Source of the DNA: Gammaproteobacteria bacterium
GTDB lineage: Bacteria; Pseudomonadota; Gammaproteobacteria; Tenderiales; Tenderiaceae
Assembly: GCA_021731365.1 (NCBI GenBank)
Contig: JAKFXL010000034.1
Location: 1 to 44,785, forward strand
Direction: 5' to 3'
Length of the DNA: 44,785 nt
In this document: piece after piece, positions 1-9,450 of the stretch
Layout of the letters: each line of letters starts with the position of its first letter
Position numbering within the stretch: position 1 is the stretch's first letter
Notes under the pieces: generated by a model
The model's input: the letters and a program-made list of their open reading frames with translations, nothing else
Database searches by the model: none
Told to the model about the DNA's origin: nothing
Position numbers and translations under genes: made by a program

Positions 1-2
1 CA

Positions 3-305
3 GACGTTGCGGTTGCGCCATTGCGGGTGGCCCGTGGTGTTCAGAACAAAGTATTAGAGGCGTTGGCGGCAGGTGCGCCCTGTATCGCATCTCACAAGGC
101 AATGGAGGGGATTGATATTGAGTGCGATAATCTCTATGTGGCAAGTGACGAACAGTCATGGTGTCAGTTATTACAGAAAATTTTACATCAGCCACGGGCA
201 GCACGACGCAGATCAGCGCCTGTATGCCGTGGCCTGGAGCAGTATGATTGGCAGTTAAATGCCAACAGGATGCTGGAGATTATAGAGCGTGAAGGTAAAG
301 TGTAA
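3..305 (+). CDS. XrtA-associated sugar transferase (stp1 type), C-terminal end only
   Basis: This is the last 100 codons of a gene that enters from the left edge; the reading frame is open from base 3. The sequence around APLR..RGVQNKVLEALA followed by G.P.IAS is the nucleotide-sugar-binding end of a GT-B (family 4-like) glycosyltransferase. It matches my recollection of the TIGR03087 family, which usually sits immediately before exosortase A. It would add a sugar to a lipid-linked EPS intermediate at the cytoplasmic face of the inner membrane. The stop is 11 bp before the xrtA start, so the genes are probably co-transcribed. The donor sugar cannot be told from this fragment. Confidence 0.8.
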   Translation, partial: DVAVAPLRVARGVQNKVLEALAAGAPCIASHKAMEGIDIECDNLYVASDEQSWCQLLQKILHQPRAARRRSAPVCRGLEQYDWQLNANRMLEIIEREGKV

Positions 306-316
306 ATGGAATTGAC

Positions 317-1828
317 ATGGAGATAAAGTGGCGTACATCCATCATGATGATTGCCGTGAGTGCACTGGTGATTGTTGGGGCATTCTGGACAACCTTCACC
401 ACTATGTATGCAACCTGGGCAAACTCACAAACCTTTACCCACTGCTTTTTTGTTGCCCCTTTAAGTGCGTGGCTCGTTTGGCGTGAGCGGCGAGTATTAA
501 AACCGTTACGACCAACATCTACATATCTTTTTTTGCCACTTTTGGTCGTGGTGGGATTGGCTTGGCTGTTCGCAACCTATATTGACATATTGTTATTTAA
601 ACAGCTGGCAGTGGTCACGCTATTTTTGGTGATTGTATTGAGTGTGCTCGGCTGGCAGGTGACAAAGAAAATCGTCTTTCCACTGCTATTGCTCTATTTC
701 TTAGTGCCAGCGGGCGATGAACTTATTCCCTATCTCATCGATTTTACCGCCAACTTTACCGTTGCAGCCGTCAGGATGGTGGGGGTGCCGGTATATCAGG
801 AGGGGCAGTTACTTTTTCTGCCCACCGGTACCTGGTCAGTGGTTAAGCAGTGTAGTGGTGTACGTTATCTGATCGCTTCGTTTATGCTGGGGTTTCTGTA
901 TGCCTACCTGAATTACACCAAGCTTTGGAAACGTCTACTATTTATTGCAATATCGCTGATTGTGCCGGTAATTGCCAATGGCATGCGTGCATCAATGATT
1001 GTATTGCTTGGCCATTACAGTGACATGACATTGGCTGTGGGTGTTGATCACCTGATCTATGGATGGGTATTTTTTGGCATAGTGATTGGTGCCATGTTTT
1101 ATCTGGGATCGTTTTTTGCTGATCCTGTACCGAATGAGTCGCCGCTCTCATTTGCACTTGATAGCAATACAAATCGTGGTGGCTCCTTTAGTAAAGCAGT
1201 TACCGTTTTGCTGCTGGCGTTAACGCTGTCAGTGGTGTGGCCACTTTACTACCACTACTCATCTGAACAGTCACAACTGAATGGGAAAGATTACTCTGTA
1301 GAGATGCCTGATGTCCCTGGGTGGGCGGGTGGTGAGCCGATGGTGACTGACTGGATTCCCGCTTATAGAAATTTTGATGCCGATGGTGCGGGAAATTACC
1401 GTACGGAACAGGGCGCGGTGAAACTCTACATCGCCTATTACAATTCGCAGCAACAGGATCATGAGCTGGTCAATTATCACAACTCAATGCTGGATGAGCA
1501 CGATACAGATTGGCATGTGGTAGAACACGGTACGATTACTGTGACTTTAGGGGGTAAAGAGGTTGATGTACCACGAATGGTGGTGAAATCTGAATCAGAG
1601 AGATTGTCACTGCTCTATTTTAACTATATGGAGAGCGGGTTTGTTGCCGGTGATATGCGGACAAAACTGGCGGAGGCGATGTTACGGTTACGTGGGTTGC
1701 CAACATACGGTGCTTTAATCACGGTAATTTCCCCTTACAGTCAAGAGGCAGTGGCGTTGAATAGTGCCTTTGCAGAGGCGGCGGCAGATGTGGTGGCGGC
1801 AAAAATCAGGGCCGCGCATGGAGAGTAG
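317..1828 (+). CDS. xrtA: Exosortase A with fused EpsI domain
   Basis: This is an integral-membrane transpeptidase-like protein of 503 residues. The first 285 or so residues form about eight hydrophobic segments. They carry the exosortase triad: Cys179 in CSGVRYL, Arg224 in NGMRAS, and His245 in DHLIYGW. Residues from about 290 to the end form the periplasmic EpsI domain that is fused to exosortase A in many proteobacteria. By family knowledge XrtA cleaves PEP-CTERM sorting signals and hands the protein to the cell surface or EPS. The gene lies between two sugar transferases, as expected for the XrtA locus. Its end overlaps the next gene by 11 bp. No PEP-CTERM substrate is visible in the window. 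Confidence 0.95.
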   Translation: MEIKWRTSIMMIAVSALVIVGAFWTTFTTMYATWANSQTFTHCFFVAPLSAWLVWRERRVLKPLRPTSTYLFLPLLVVVGLAWLFATYIDILLFKQLAVVTLFLVIVLSVLGWQVTKKIVFPLLLLYFLVPAGDELIPYLIDFTANFTVAAVRMVGVPVYQEGQLLFLPTGTWSVVKQCSGVRYLIASFMLGFLYAYLNYTKLWKRLLFIAISLIVPVIANGMRASMIVLLGHYSDMTLAVGVDHLIYGWVFFGIVIGAMFYLGSFFADPVPNESPLSFALDSNTNRGGSFSKAVTVLLLALTLSVVWPLYYHYSSEQSQLNGKDYSVEMPDVPGWAGGEPMVTDWIPAYRNFDADGAGNYRTEQGAVKLYIAYYNSQQQDHELVNYHNSMLDEHDTDWHVVEHGTITVTLGGKEVDVPRMVVKSESERLSLLYFNYMESGFVAGDMRTKLAEAMLRLRGLPTYGALITVISPYSQEAVALNSAFAEAAADVVAAKIRAAHGE

Positions 1829-2945
1829 TGCGCCACTGGTGGTGCACGTGGTCTACCGGTTTGGTATTGGCGGGCTGGAGAATGGTGTGGTGAATATTAT
1901 TAACCATATGCCACCAGAGCGATACCGACATGCAATTATCTGTGCGACAGATTACACCGACTTTGTTAAAAGAATAACTCGCCCCGATGTTGAGGTGTAT
2001 GCACTGAATAAACAGCCGGGCAATGATCTGCGTGCCCAATACCGTTTCTGGAAGCTGCTTCGCCAACTAACCCCCACCATTGTTCATACCCGAAATATGG
2101 GTACTATCGAATATGTCATCCCCGCATTACTGGCCGGTGTAAAACATCGTATTCACGGCGAACATGGCCGGGACATGCTCGACATTGATGGCAGTAATCA
2201 GAAATATATATTTATGCGGCGGTTATACGCACCTTTTGTTAGCCGTTTTATCACAATGTCTCGCGATCTTGAACAGTGGTTGATTGATCTGGTGGGGATT
2301 CCCGTTCGTAAGGTAACGCAACTCTATAATGGTGTTGATGTGCAGCGGTTTGATAGCGCAACACTATATCAGCGCGGTGATTTTGGTCTGTACAAACATG
2401 ATTTTGTGATTGGTACTGTAGGTAGATTGCAAGGTGAAAAAGACCAGGCGACGCTGATTAAGGCCTTCTCCCAGTTACATAAAGAGTCGTCAGATATGGC
2501 ATCGCTCAAACTGTTGATTATTGGTGATGGGCCGGAGCGCAGCACCCTTGAGGCACTGGCTGCGGATCGTGGTGTGGCCGATAAGGTACTGTTTTTAGGT
2601 GCGCGAGATGATGTGGCCAGCATGCTCGGCATGTTGGATCTGTTTGTTTTGCCCTCGCTGGGTGAAGGGATCTCGAATACCATTCTTGAGGCGATGGCGT
2701 CAGCCTTGCCAGTGGTGGCTACCCGTGTTGGTGGTAATCCAGAACTTGTTGAGCATGGGGTCACAGGTTTGTTGGTAAATGCTGCAGATGAGCAGGCGAT
2801 GGCCGATGCTATTGCTGTGTATCTCAAATCGCCAGAGTTGTTGATAGCGCATGGTACAGCAGGGCGTAAAGTGGTTGAGGATAAATTCAGTATTGTGGCG
2901 ATGGTGAATCGTTACATGGAAACTTACGATGCAGTGCAATCCTGA
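1818..2945 (+). CDS. XrtA-associated sugar transferase (stp2 type, GT4)
   Basis: A GT-B fold glycosyltransferase of 375 residues. The N-terminus, HVVYRFGIGGLENGVVN, and the C-terminal donor-binding block (LPSLGEGISNTILEAMA, then V.TRVGGNPELV) are diagnostic of family 4. They match the exosortase A-associated TIGR03088 group. I chose the ATG at 1818, which overlaps the xrtA end by 11 bp, because the family motif begins directly after it. The longer frame back to 1764 would lie entirely inside xrtA. It probably adds one sugar of the EPS repeat unit on undecaprenyl-PP at the cytoplasmic membrane face. The sugar specificity is unknown. Confidence 0.9.
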   Translation: MESSAPLVVHVVYRFGIGGLENGVVNIINHMPPERYRHAIICATDYTDFVKRITRPDVEVYALNKQPGNDLRAQYRFWKLLRQLTPTIVHTRNMGTIEYVIPALLAGVKHRIHGEHGRDMLDIDGSNQKYIFMRRLYAPFVSRFITMSRDLEQWLIDLVGIPVRKVTQLYNGVDVQRFDSATLYQRGDFGLYKHDFVIGTVGRLQGEKDQATLIKAFSQLHKESSDMASLKLLIIGDGPERSTLEALAADRGVADKVLFLGARDDVASMLGMLDLFVLPSLGEGISNTILEAMASALPVVATRVGGNPELVEHGVTGLLVNAADEQAMADAIAVYLKSPELLIAHGTAGRKVVEDKFSIVAMVNRYMETYDAVQS

Positions 2946-2987
2946 TTTGTTCACCCCGCTTATCAATAGAAGGATGAAAGGCTAAAT

Positions 2988-4880
2988 ATGTGTGGCATCG
3001 TTGGAATATTTAACCTGACGGGTAGCGGCGAAATTGACCGTGATCTGCTTCAACGCATGAATGATGTGCAGTACCACCGTGGGCCGGATGCGGGTGGTCT
3101 GCATGTAGAGCCGGGAGTGGGGCTGGGACACAGGCGACTCTCGATCATTGATCTTTCCAGTGGCCAGCAGCCGATGGAGAATGAAGATGGCTCAGTAATC
3201 GTCACGTTTAATGGAGAGATTTATAACTTTCCTGAATTGAGTGAAGAACTCAAAGTGGCTGGCCACCAGTTTAAAACTCATAGTGATACTGAAGTCATCG
3301 TTCACGCCTGGGAAGAGTGGGGAGAGGCGTGTGTATTGCGTTTTCGCGGCATGTTTGCCTTTGCTATTTGGGACCGTAATAAAAAAACGCTTTTTCTGGC
3401 CCGTGACAGATTAGGTAAAAAACCGTTGCACTACTCACTGCTGCCAAATGGTGAGGTTATATTTGCATCAGAGATGAAGGCACTCTACATTCATCCCCTG
3501 TTACACAAGCAGTTGGATCTTCTGGCGGTGGAAGAGTACTTTGCCCTGGGTTATATCCCTGATCCACGCAGCATATTTACCAGTATTCAAAAGTTGCCAC
3601 CAGCGCACACACTGCTGCTGCAGCAGGGGGAACCGTTGCCGGCTCCTAAAGAGTATTGGGATATTCCGTTTACGCCCATCGGTTACTCTTCGGAAGATGA
3701 AGTTGTGTATGAGTTAACCCGGCGCTTTAAAGAAGCAGTCTCTATTCGTATGATGTCTGAAGTGCCGCTGGGTGCATTTCTTTCAGGGGGCGTCGATTCA
3801 AGTGCTGTGGTTGCGATGATGGCGCAAGAGTCAACTTCAGCGGTTAACACCTGTTCTATTGCCTTCCCCGATCCAAAATATAACGAATCAGAGTTTGCAC
3901 GTATGGTGGCGGAGCGTTATCACACCAACCATTTGGTGGAAACAGTCGGTGCGGATGATTTCTCGCTGCTCGATTCGCTCATCGATGTTTATGATGAACC
4001 ATTTGCTGATAGCTCGGCCATTCCTACCTTTCGTGTGTGTGAGCTTGCCAGAAAAAAAGTGGCTGTAGCGCTTTCGGGGGATGGTGCAGATGAGTACTTT
4101 TCAGGTTATCGTCGCCATCGCTGGCACATGAATGAAGAGAAGATCAGAGGTTTGATGCCTTATGCACTACGTAAGCCGCTGTTTGGATTTTTAGGCCGTT
4201 GTTATCCAAAAATGGATTGGGCACCCCGTTATTTACGTGCCAAAACAACATTTCAAGGGTTGGCACGGGAAAGCGCATCGGCTTACTTTCACACAGTGGG
4301 GGTTATTTCTGATGAGCTGCGGGAAAAGATCTATTCCGATACATTTAAAAAGAGTCTGGCGGGTTACCGTGGCATTGAAGTATTTCGCAAGGTGGCTGCC
4401 CGTTCTCCCAGTGACCACCCACTATCGCTGATTCAGTATCTTGATCTTAAAACGTACCTGAGTGGTGACATCCTCACTAAAGTTGACCGTGCCAGCATGG
4501 CTAACTCACTGGAGGTGAGAGCCCCTTTGCTGGATCATAAATTAATTGAATGGGTTTCAGGCTTAAACCCTGATCTAAAATTGCGTGGTCAGCAGGGAAA
4601 ATACATTCTTAAAAAGGCGATGGAGCCTCATCTGCCAAATGATGTGCTCTATCGTCAAAAGATGGGATTCTCTGTGCCGCTGGCGGAGTGGTTCAGGGGG
4701 CCGTTAAGTGGCATGGTGAAACAGCGGATTACAGCCGGAACGTTAATGAGCACAGGGCTGTTTAATGAAAAAACATTGAATACCATGGTGGCGGAACATG
4801 CGAGTGGCATTAAAGATCATAGTACGCCACTTTGGACGCTTTTGATGTTCGAGCGATTTGTTGACAGACATCTTCAGTAG
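2988..4880 (+). CDS. XrtA-associated glutamine amidotransferase (asparagine synthase family)
   Basis: A 630-residue protein with the full asparagine synthetase B layout. Residues 1 to about 200 are a class II glutaminase domain starting MCGIVGIF (Cys2 nucleophile) with the RGPD signature. From about residue 240 there is an ATP-pyrophosphatase synthetase domain with the PP-loop SGGVDSS at 266-272. The family (TIGR03108-like) is a regular member of XrtA loci. It is thought to amidate a sugar carboxylate or other EPS precursor, not to make asparagine; that role is inference. It starts 42 bp after the previous gene, behind an AGAAGGATG-like Shine-Dalgarno stretch. Both active sites look intact, unlike the homologue at 14095-15903. 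Confidence 0.92.
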   Translation: MCGIVGIFNLTGSGEIDRDLLQRMNDVQYHRGPDAGGLHVEPGVGLGHRRLSIIDLSSGQQPMENEDGSVIVTFNGEIYNFPELSEELKVAGHQFKTHSDTEVIVHAWEEWGEACVLRFRGMFAFAIWDRNKKTLFLARDRLGKKPLHYSLLPNGEVIFASEMKALYIHPLLHKQLDLLAVEEYFALGYIPDPRSIFTSIQKLPPAHTLLLQQGEPLPAPKEYWDIPFTPIGYSSEDEVVYELTRRFKEAVSIRMMSEVPLGAFLSGGVDSSAVVAMMAQESTSAVNTCSIAFPDPKYNESEFARMVAERYHTNHLVETVGADDFSLLDSLIDVYDEPFADSSAIPTFRVCELARKKVAVALSGDGADEYFSGYRRHRWHMNEEKIRGLMPYALRKPLFGFLGRCYPKMDWAPRYLRAKTTFQGLARESASAYFHTVGVISDELREKIYSDTFKKSLAGYRGIEVFRKVAARSPSDHPLSLIQYLDLKTYLSGDILTKVDRASMANSLEVRAPLLDHKLIEWVSGLNPDLKLRGQQGKYILKKAMEPHLPNDVLYRQKMGFSVPLAEWFRGPLSGMVKQRITAGTLMSTGLFNEKTLNTMVAEHASGIKDHSTPLWTLLMFERFVDRHLQ

Positions 4881-4883
4881 CAG

Positions 4884-6053
4884 GTGAGCATGAAAATCCT
4901 CTATCACCATCGTCTCGGTTCAAAAGATGGCCAATATGTACATGTCACGGAGATCGTGAATTCACTGCGTAAGCAGGGGCACGAGGTCGTTATTGTCGAG
5001 CCAGAAATGCTGAAAGATAATGCATTTGGTGGTGAGACCCCTCTTGTGGCAATGCTCAAAAAGAGGTTGCCACAGTTTCTCTATGAGGTGGCGGAGTTTT
5101 TTTACTCTTTTATAGCATTGTTTAAAATTATGCGGGCTGCCAAAAAATATAAACCGGACTTTATATATGAACGGTTTAGTCTGTACATGATTGCCGGAGT
5201 GGTAGCTAAGCGGTTACTCGGTATTCCGCTTATTCTCGAAATTAATGCGCCACTTTATGAAGAGCGATCTGAAGATCTGGTTATTTCACTCAACAAGTTC
5301 GCCCGTTGGACTCAGTGCTACACCTTTAAACATGCCGATAGGTTATTGCCAGTCACGGGGGTGATGGCCAACATTGTTAAAACATATGATGTGCCTGACA
5401 GTAAAATAGATGTGATCCACAATGGCATTAATATAGAGACGTTTGTCTACGCAGGCAGTAAGCAGGGCTATCGAAAATCGTTGAAACTACCCGAGCGTCT
5501 CACGATTGGCTTTGTCGGTTTTTTGCGTGGGTGGCATAAACTGGAGTATCTGCTGGAGTCATTTTCCAAGGCAACTCTGGGCAGTGATGCAACCCTGTTG
5601 ATTATTGGTGATGGTCCCGGCAAGGTTGAGCTGCAACAGTTGGCAGAAACTCTGGGGATTGGTGACCGGGTCCATATTACAGGCATTGTTGAGAGAGATG
5701 AGATGCCTGGTTATATTGCCGCACTTGATATAGCGATCCTGCCTAATGTGGTGCGGTATTCATCGCCACTGAAGCTCTTTGAATATATGGCCATGCAGTG
5801 TGCGGTGATCGCGCCAGACAGTGAAAATATTCGTGAAATATTAGTGAGTGGTGAAACCGCATTGCTGTTTGAAAAAGATCAGGTACAGCAGTTGACTGAA
5901 AAACTACGTCATCTGGTACAGGAGAGTGTGCTGAGAGAGCAGATAGCCACTGCGGGACAGGCACTCATTGAGTCGGCAGGGTATACCTGGGATGACAATG
6001 CCCGAAGGATTGTTAACCATGCTCACGCGCTTATAGAGCCTCATGCTACATAG
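4884..6053 (+). CDS. Glycosyltransferase family 4
   Basis: A 389-residue GT-B glycosyltransferase. It has the N-terminal acceptor half (MKILYHHR, KDGQYVH), a linker IHNGIN, and the donor half with LLIIGDGPG and the SSPLKLFEYMAM block that replaces the usual E-x7-E context. The start is uncertain: GTG at 4884, used here, or ATG at 4890. Both lie within ten bases of the amidotransferase stop, so translation is probably coupled. It acts on the lipid-linked EPS intermediate in the cytoplasm. I do not recognise the exact exosortase-associated subfamily. Confidence 0.85.
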   Translation: MSMKILYHHRLGSKDGQYVHVTEIVNSLRKQGHEVVIVEPEMLKDNAFGGETPLVAMLKKRLPQFLYEVAEFFYSFIALFKIMRAAKKYKPDFIYERFSLYMIAGVVAKRLLGIPLILEINAPLYEERSEDLVISLNKFARWTQCYTFKHADRLLPVTGVMANIVKTYDVPDSKIDVIHNGINIETFVYAGSKQGYRKSLKLPERLTIGFVGFLRGWHKLEYLLESFSKATLGSDATLLIIGDGPGKVELQQLAETLGIGDRVHITGIVERDEMPGYIAALDIAILPNVVRYSSPLKLFEYMAMQCAVIAPDSENIREILVSGETALLFEKDQVQQLTEKLRHLVQESVLREQIATAGQALIESAGYTWDDNARRIVNHAHALIEPHAT

Positions 6054-6062
6054 AGATCAGTC

Positions 6063-7361
6063 ATGAGAGATCTTTTAATTACGCTGTTTATATTAGGGGC
6101 TATCCCTTACATCCTTCAACGACCACATGTTGGAATCTTGATGTGGTCGTGGATTGGTTATATGAATCCACACCGTTATAGTTGGGGGTTTGCGTACAGC
6201 ATGCCATTTGCAATGATTACGGCCATTGCATTATTGATAGGCATGCTTTTTAGTAAAGAAAAGAAAAGTCTGCCCATTAATGGCATCACAATCATCTGGA
6301 TGCTGTTTTTAGCATGGGCGCTCATCTCGACACTGTTTGCTACTAATATAGATAATTCAATTGTAGAGTTAAATCGGTTCTCAAAAATACAGTTCGCGGT
6401 GTTGTGTACACTGTTGTTGATGACCAACAAGGAGCGGCTAATTCAGTTGGTCTGGGTGATCGTTGTCTCCATCGGTTTTTTTGGTGTGAAGGGTGGTATC
6501 TTTTCAATTGCACATGGCCTTCAATTCAGAGTGAATGGTCCGCCGGAATCATTTATATCGGGTAATAATGAGATTGCTTTGGCGATATTGATGGTTATAC
6601 CGTTAATGTATTTTCTTAAACTGCATACCAAAAATAAATATATCGGTTTGGCTTTGCTGGGGAGCATGGTGCTTTGCGCCATTGCCGTGATTGGTTCATA
6701 TTCGCGGGGAGCACTGCTGGCTGGGGTTGTGACACTGATATTTTTGTGGTTTGGAATGAAACGTAAACTGCTCACTGTGGTTGTTATATTGTCATTGGGA
6801 GTGGCAATTGCCCCATTTATACCTGAACAGTGGTATAGCAGAATGAATACCATTGAATCATATAGTGATGATGAATCAGCGCAAGGGCGGATTAATGCCT
6901 GGTATATGGCTGTGCAACTGGCCAACGATAGACCATTGACTGGAGGTGGGTTCCGCTCGTTTACGCCAGAGAACTTTAAAAAATATGCACCTGATCCGGA
7001 AGATGTGCATGATGTACATAGTATCTATTTTGAAGTGCTGGGTGAGATGGGATATGTAGGCCTGTTTTTGTTCCTGATGTTATGGTTTTTAGTGTTTTTA
7101 GAGTCGCGTTATGTCTACAAATGGGCAAAAAAGGATGAAGAGCTTAAATGGTTGGCAGACTTGGCTAAAATGTCCCAGGTGGGGTTGTTGGCCTATTTGT
7201 CCGGTGGTGCATTTTTAGGACTGGCCTTTTTTGATTTGCCGTACCACTTGATGTGTCTGATTGTGCTCTCAGGTATGCTTTTAAGAAAACATCAAAAAGA
7301 GTTTCCGGCAAAGAAATTTAAAAGATTTCAAACGGGCAGTGTGAAAACTATCGACGGCTAA
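6063..7361 (+). CDS. Exosortase A-associated O-glycosylation/O-antigen ligase-like protein
   Basis: A 432-residue polytopic membrane protein with about ten to twelve hydrophobic segments. The N-terminus (ILQRPHVGILMWSWIGYMNPHR) and the periplasmic loop with GSYSRGALLAG and DRPLTGGGFRSF match the Wzy_C/O-antigen ligase family, specifically the group recalled as TIGR03097. Family members join an oligosaccharide from undecaprenyl-PP to an acceptor on the periplasmic face. In XrtA systems the proposed acceptor is a sorted protein or EPS chain; that is inference. The gene begins 9 bp after the glycosyltransferase stop and belongs to the same operon. Confidence 0.9.
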   Translation: MRDLLITLFILGAIPYILQRPHVGILMWSWIGYMNPHRYSWGFAYSMPFAMITAIALLIGMLFSKEKKSLPINGITIIWMLFLAWALISTLFATNIDNSIVELNRFSKIQFAVLCTLLLMTNKERLIQLVWVIVVSIGFFGVKGGIFSIAHGLQFRVNGPPESFISGNNEIALAILMVIPLMYFLKLHTKNKYIGLALLGSMVLCAIAVIGSYSRGALLAGVVTLIFLWFGMKRKLLTVVVILSLGVAIAPFIPEQWYSRMNTIESYSDDESAQGRINAWYMAVQLANDRPLTGGGFRSFTPENFKKYAPDPEDVHDVHSIYFEVLGEMGYVGLFLFLMLWFLVFLESRYVYKWAKKDEELKWLADLAKMSQVGLLAYLSGGAFLGLAFFDLPYHLMCLIVLSGMLLRKHQKEFPAKKFKRFQTGSVKTIDG

Positions 7362-7404
7362 CCGGTATGACATGGTTTTTTGAAAAAAATGAACAAACAG
7401 AGAT

Positions 7405-8361
7405 ATGATTAGTTTCCCATTCCGAGTGGCTGCAAAATATGTAATGCCTGGCGGGACGGCGGGGCGTTTTCAGATATTTATTTTTCACCGGGTGCTGGAT
7501 CGTCCCGATGTACTGTTTCCAGATGCAGAGCCTGATACTTATCGTTTTGACAGAATAGTAAAGGCGATATCCGCCGTCTATAATCTGTTGCCACTAGATG
7601 ATGCTGTTGTGCGCCTGCAGAATGGAACGCTGCCTGACCGTGCAGCATGTATAACGTTTGATGATGGTTATCTTGATAACTATCTGAATGCCTTTCCCGT
7701 ACTGCAGAAATATAAAGCACCTGCAACCATTTTTATCGCTACCGGTTTTATGCAGGGGGAGATTATGTGGAATGATCGTATTATTGAAGCAGTGAGGTCT
7801 TTTACGGGAGTGTTTGAACTGCCTGAGCTAGGCATAAGAAAAATGGACTGTTCCAGTATTTCTTGTAAACGTGATGTTATACATGCATTGATTGGCAAAG
7901 TTAAATATATGTCGCCTGAGGCACGTCTCGGATCGGTTACTGATATTGAGTCATTAACGGGGTTTGTACAAAAAGAGCGCATGATGATGTGTGAAGAGGA
8001 GATCAGGGCGCTCCGTAAAAAAGGCGTATTGATAGGTGCCCATACACAAAGCCATCCAATTTTGGCCGCTCTGGATGATGCTGAGTCAAGACGTGAGATC
8101 AGTGGTAGTAAATCCGATCTTGAGGCTGTATTGGGTGAATCTGTGACATCATTTGCCTATCCAAATGGACGCTATGGACGTGACTATGATAAGCGCCATA
8201 CGGAAATTGTTGAGCAGTTGGGCTTTGAATTTGCGGTCTCAACTAACCAAGGCATAGCAGCCAAGGATAGCTCTTTATATGAGTTGCCTAGATTTACGCC
8301 GTGGGATGTAAGCCTTGCAAAATTTATGGCAAGAAATATTTACATGGCGATGAAAGGGTAG
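7405..8361 (+). CDS. NodB-type polysaccharide deacetylase
   Basis: A 318-residue carbohydrate esterase 4 protein. Motif 1 is TFDDGY with the catalytic and metal-binding Asp pair at 86-87. Motif 2 is HTQSHP, with His213 and His217 completing the metal site. SFAYPNGRY is a later motif. No clear signal peptide is visible, although the first 20 residues are mildly hydrophobic. It probably removes N-acetyl groups from GlcNAc-like residues of the EPS. That would create free amines, which the FemAB-like acyltransferases encoded nearby might modify (inference). It is not the standard XrtA deacetylase subfamily whose N-terminus carries a DVEDYF-like motif. Confidence 0.88.
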   Translation: MISFPFRVAAKYVMPGGTAGRFQIFIFHRVLDRPDVLFPDAEPDTYRFDRIVKAISAVYNLLPLDDAVVRLQNGTLPDRAACITFDDGYLDNYLNAFPVLQKYKAPATIFIATGFMQGEIMWNDRIIEAVRSFTGVFELPELGIRKMDCSSISCKRDVIHALIGKVKYMSPEARLGSVTDIESLTGFVQKERMMMCEEEIRALRKKGVLIGAHTQSHPILAALDDAESRREISGSKSDLEAVLGESVTSFAYPNGRYGRDYDKRHTEIVEQLGFEFAVSTNQGIAAKDSSLYELPRFTPWDVSLAKFMARNIYMAMKG

Positions 8362-8464
8362 TGGCATATGGCTGTGTGCCACTTAATAATGCTCGCGGTT
8401 TTTTATGTGCGGGACTTCGGTAGAGCTGGCCATTTTATACACTCGATTGCAGGTAGGTATGTGA

Positions 8465-9358
8465 ATGTTATTTAATATTCGGAGGGAGTTTAATAGAGAG
8501 TTTTTTAACTTGATGACAAAAGATATCAAGAAGAAGCTCCGAATAAAACCGCAGGGTGACTCAAATTTCACCATACTGACGCAATTATGTTCGTCTGATA
8601 TCAATATGTATCTCATTGCTATGGCATCGTTCTGCCGGTTTGTTGTGCCAAAAAAAGTAATAGTGGTTGCCGACAGATTGACCAATGATGAAGTAGCGCT
8701 GCTTGCTCAGTGTATCGAGGGTATTCATATCATACCTATTGCTGAAGCAGGTTGTGAAGATTTGCCATCGGGTGGCTGTTGGGAGCGATTGATATCGATA
8801 CATAAGTTAATAGATAATAACTATGTGGTGCAACTGGATGCTGACACAATCACACTTCAATACCCGGATGAGGTAGTGGCTGCTATTAACGGCAACAGAA
8901 GCTTTACGTTGCCCACTAAAATGGGGCAGGAGATATGGACGTTAACAGAGACCGCTGACAAGATAGCAAGTATTGAAGGGGACCATGTTCAACTGCGGGC
9001 AGAAAAATCATTTTCGAAACTTGCCTCGCCGGATACAAGATTGTATGTGCGCGGCTGTGCCGGGTTTGCAGGCTTTGCAAAAGGCTCTGCTGTGCTGGAG
9101 GCACTGATTGATTTCAACAGGGAGCTTGAGGCAGCCATCGGTAAAAAAGAGTGGAACCAGTGGGGGAGTGAGCAGGTGGCCTCAAATTATGTGATTGCAA
9201 ATACACCCCATGCCCTTATTCTGCCATTTTCGAAATACCCGTATTATGAGGTTGGTTTGAATCTGGATGGGGCTGCCTTTGTACATTTTATTGGTGGCAG
9301 TCGTTATAAGCGGGGGGTCTACATGAACCTCTCCAGACAGCTTATTTCTCAGCTCTGA
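8465..9358 (+). CDS. Putative GT-A-like glycosyltransferase
   Basis: A 297-residue soluble protein of no family I can name. A beta-strand-rich N-terminal half (KKVIVVADRLTNDE) leads to a DxD motif at Asp125-Ala-Asp127 (VQLDADTI), as in GT-A nucleotide-sugar transferases of the GT8/GT24 sort. A C-terminal FVHFIGGSRYK could complete a metal or donor site. It is preceded by AGGTAGG about 8 bp before the ATG. It sits in the EPS operon after a 103-bp gap, so a role in EPS assembly is likely. It shares this architecture with the next gene, but the two are not close copies. Confidence 0.6.
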   Translation: MLFNIRREFNREFFNLMTKDIKKKLRIKPQGDSNFTILTQLCSSDINMYLIAMASFCRFVVPKKVIVVADRLTNDEVALLAQCIEGIHIIPIAEAGCEDLPSGGCWERLISIHKLIDNNYVVQLDADTITLQYPDEVVAAINGNRSFTLPTKMGQEIWTLTETADKIASIEGDHVQLRAEKSFSKLASPDTRLYVRGCAGFAGFAKGSAVLEALIDFNRELEAAIGKKEWNQWGSEQVASNYVIANTPHALILPFSKYPYYEVGLNLDGAAFVHFIGGSRYKRGVYMNLSRQLISQL

Positions 9359-9450
9359 GGATTGTGTGTGACATCTCTTTTTGAACACTGTGATAGTCGT
9401 TACATTGTGGGGTGTGTTGTGCCTCTTAGCTGTTTATAGGGAGTATTTCG

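Noticed and set aside
8361-8404. Possible terminator after the deacetylase (GTGGCA/TGCCAC arms)
   Set aside because: The stem is only 6 bp with a 10-nt loop and the T-run is about 17 bases away; the operon probably continues.
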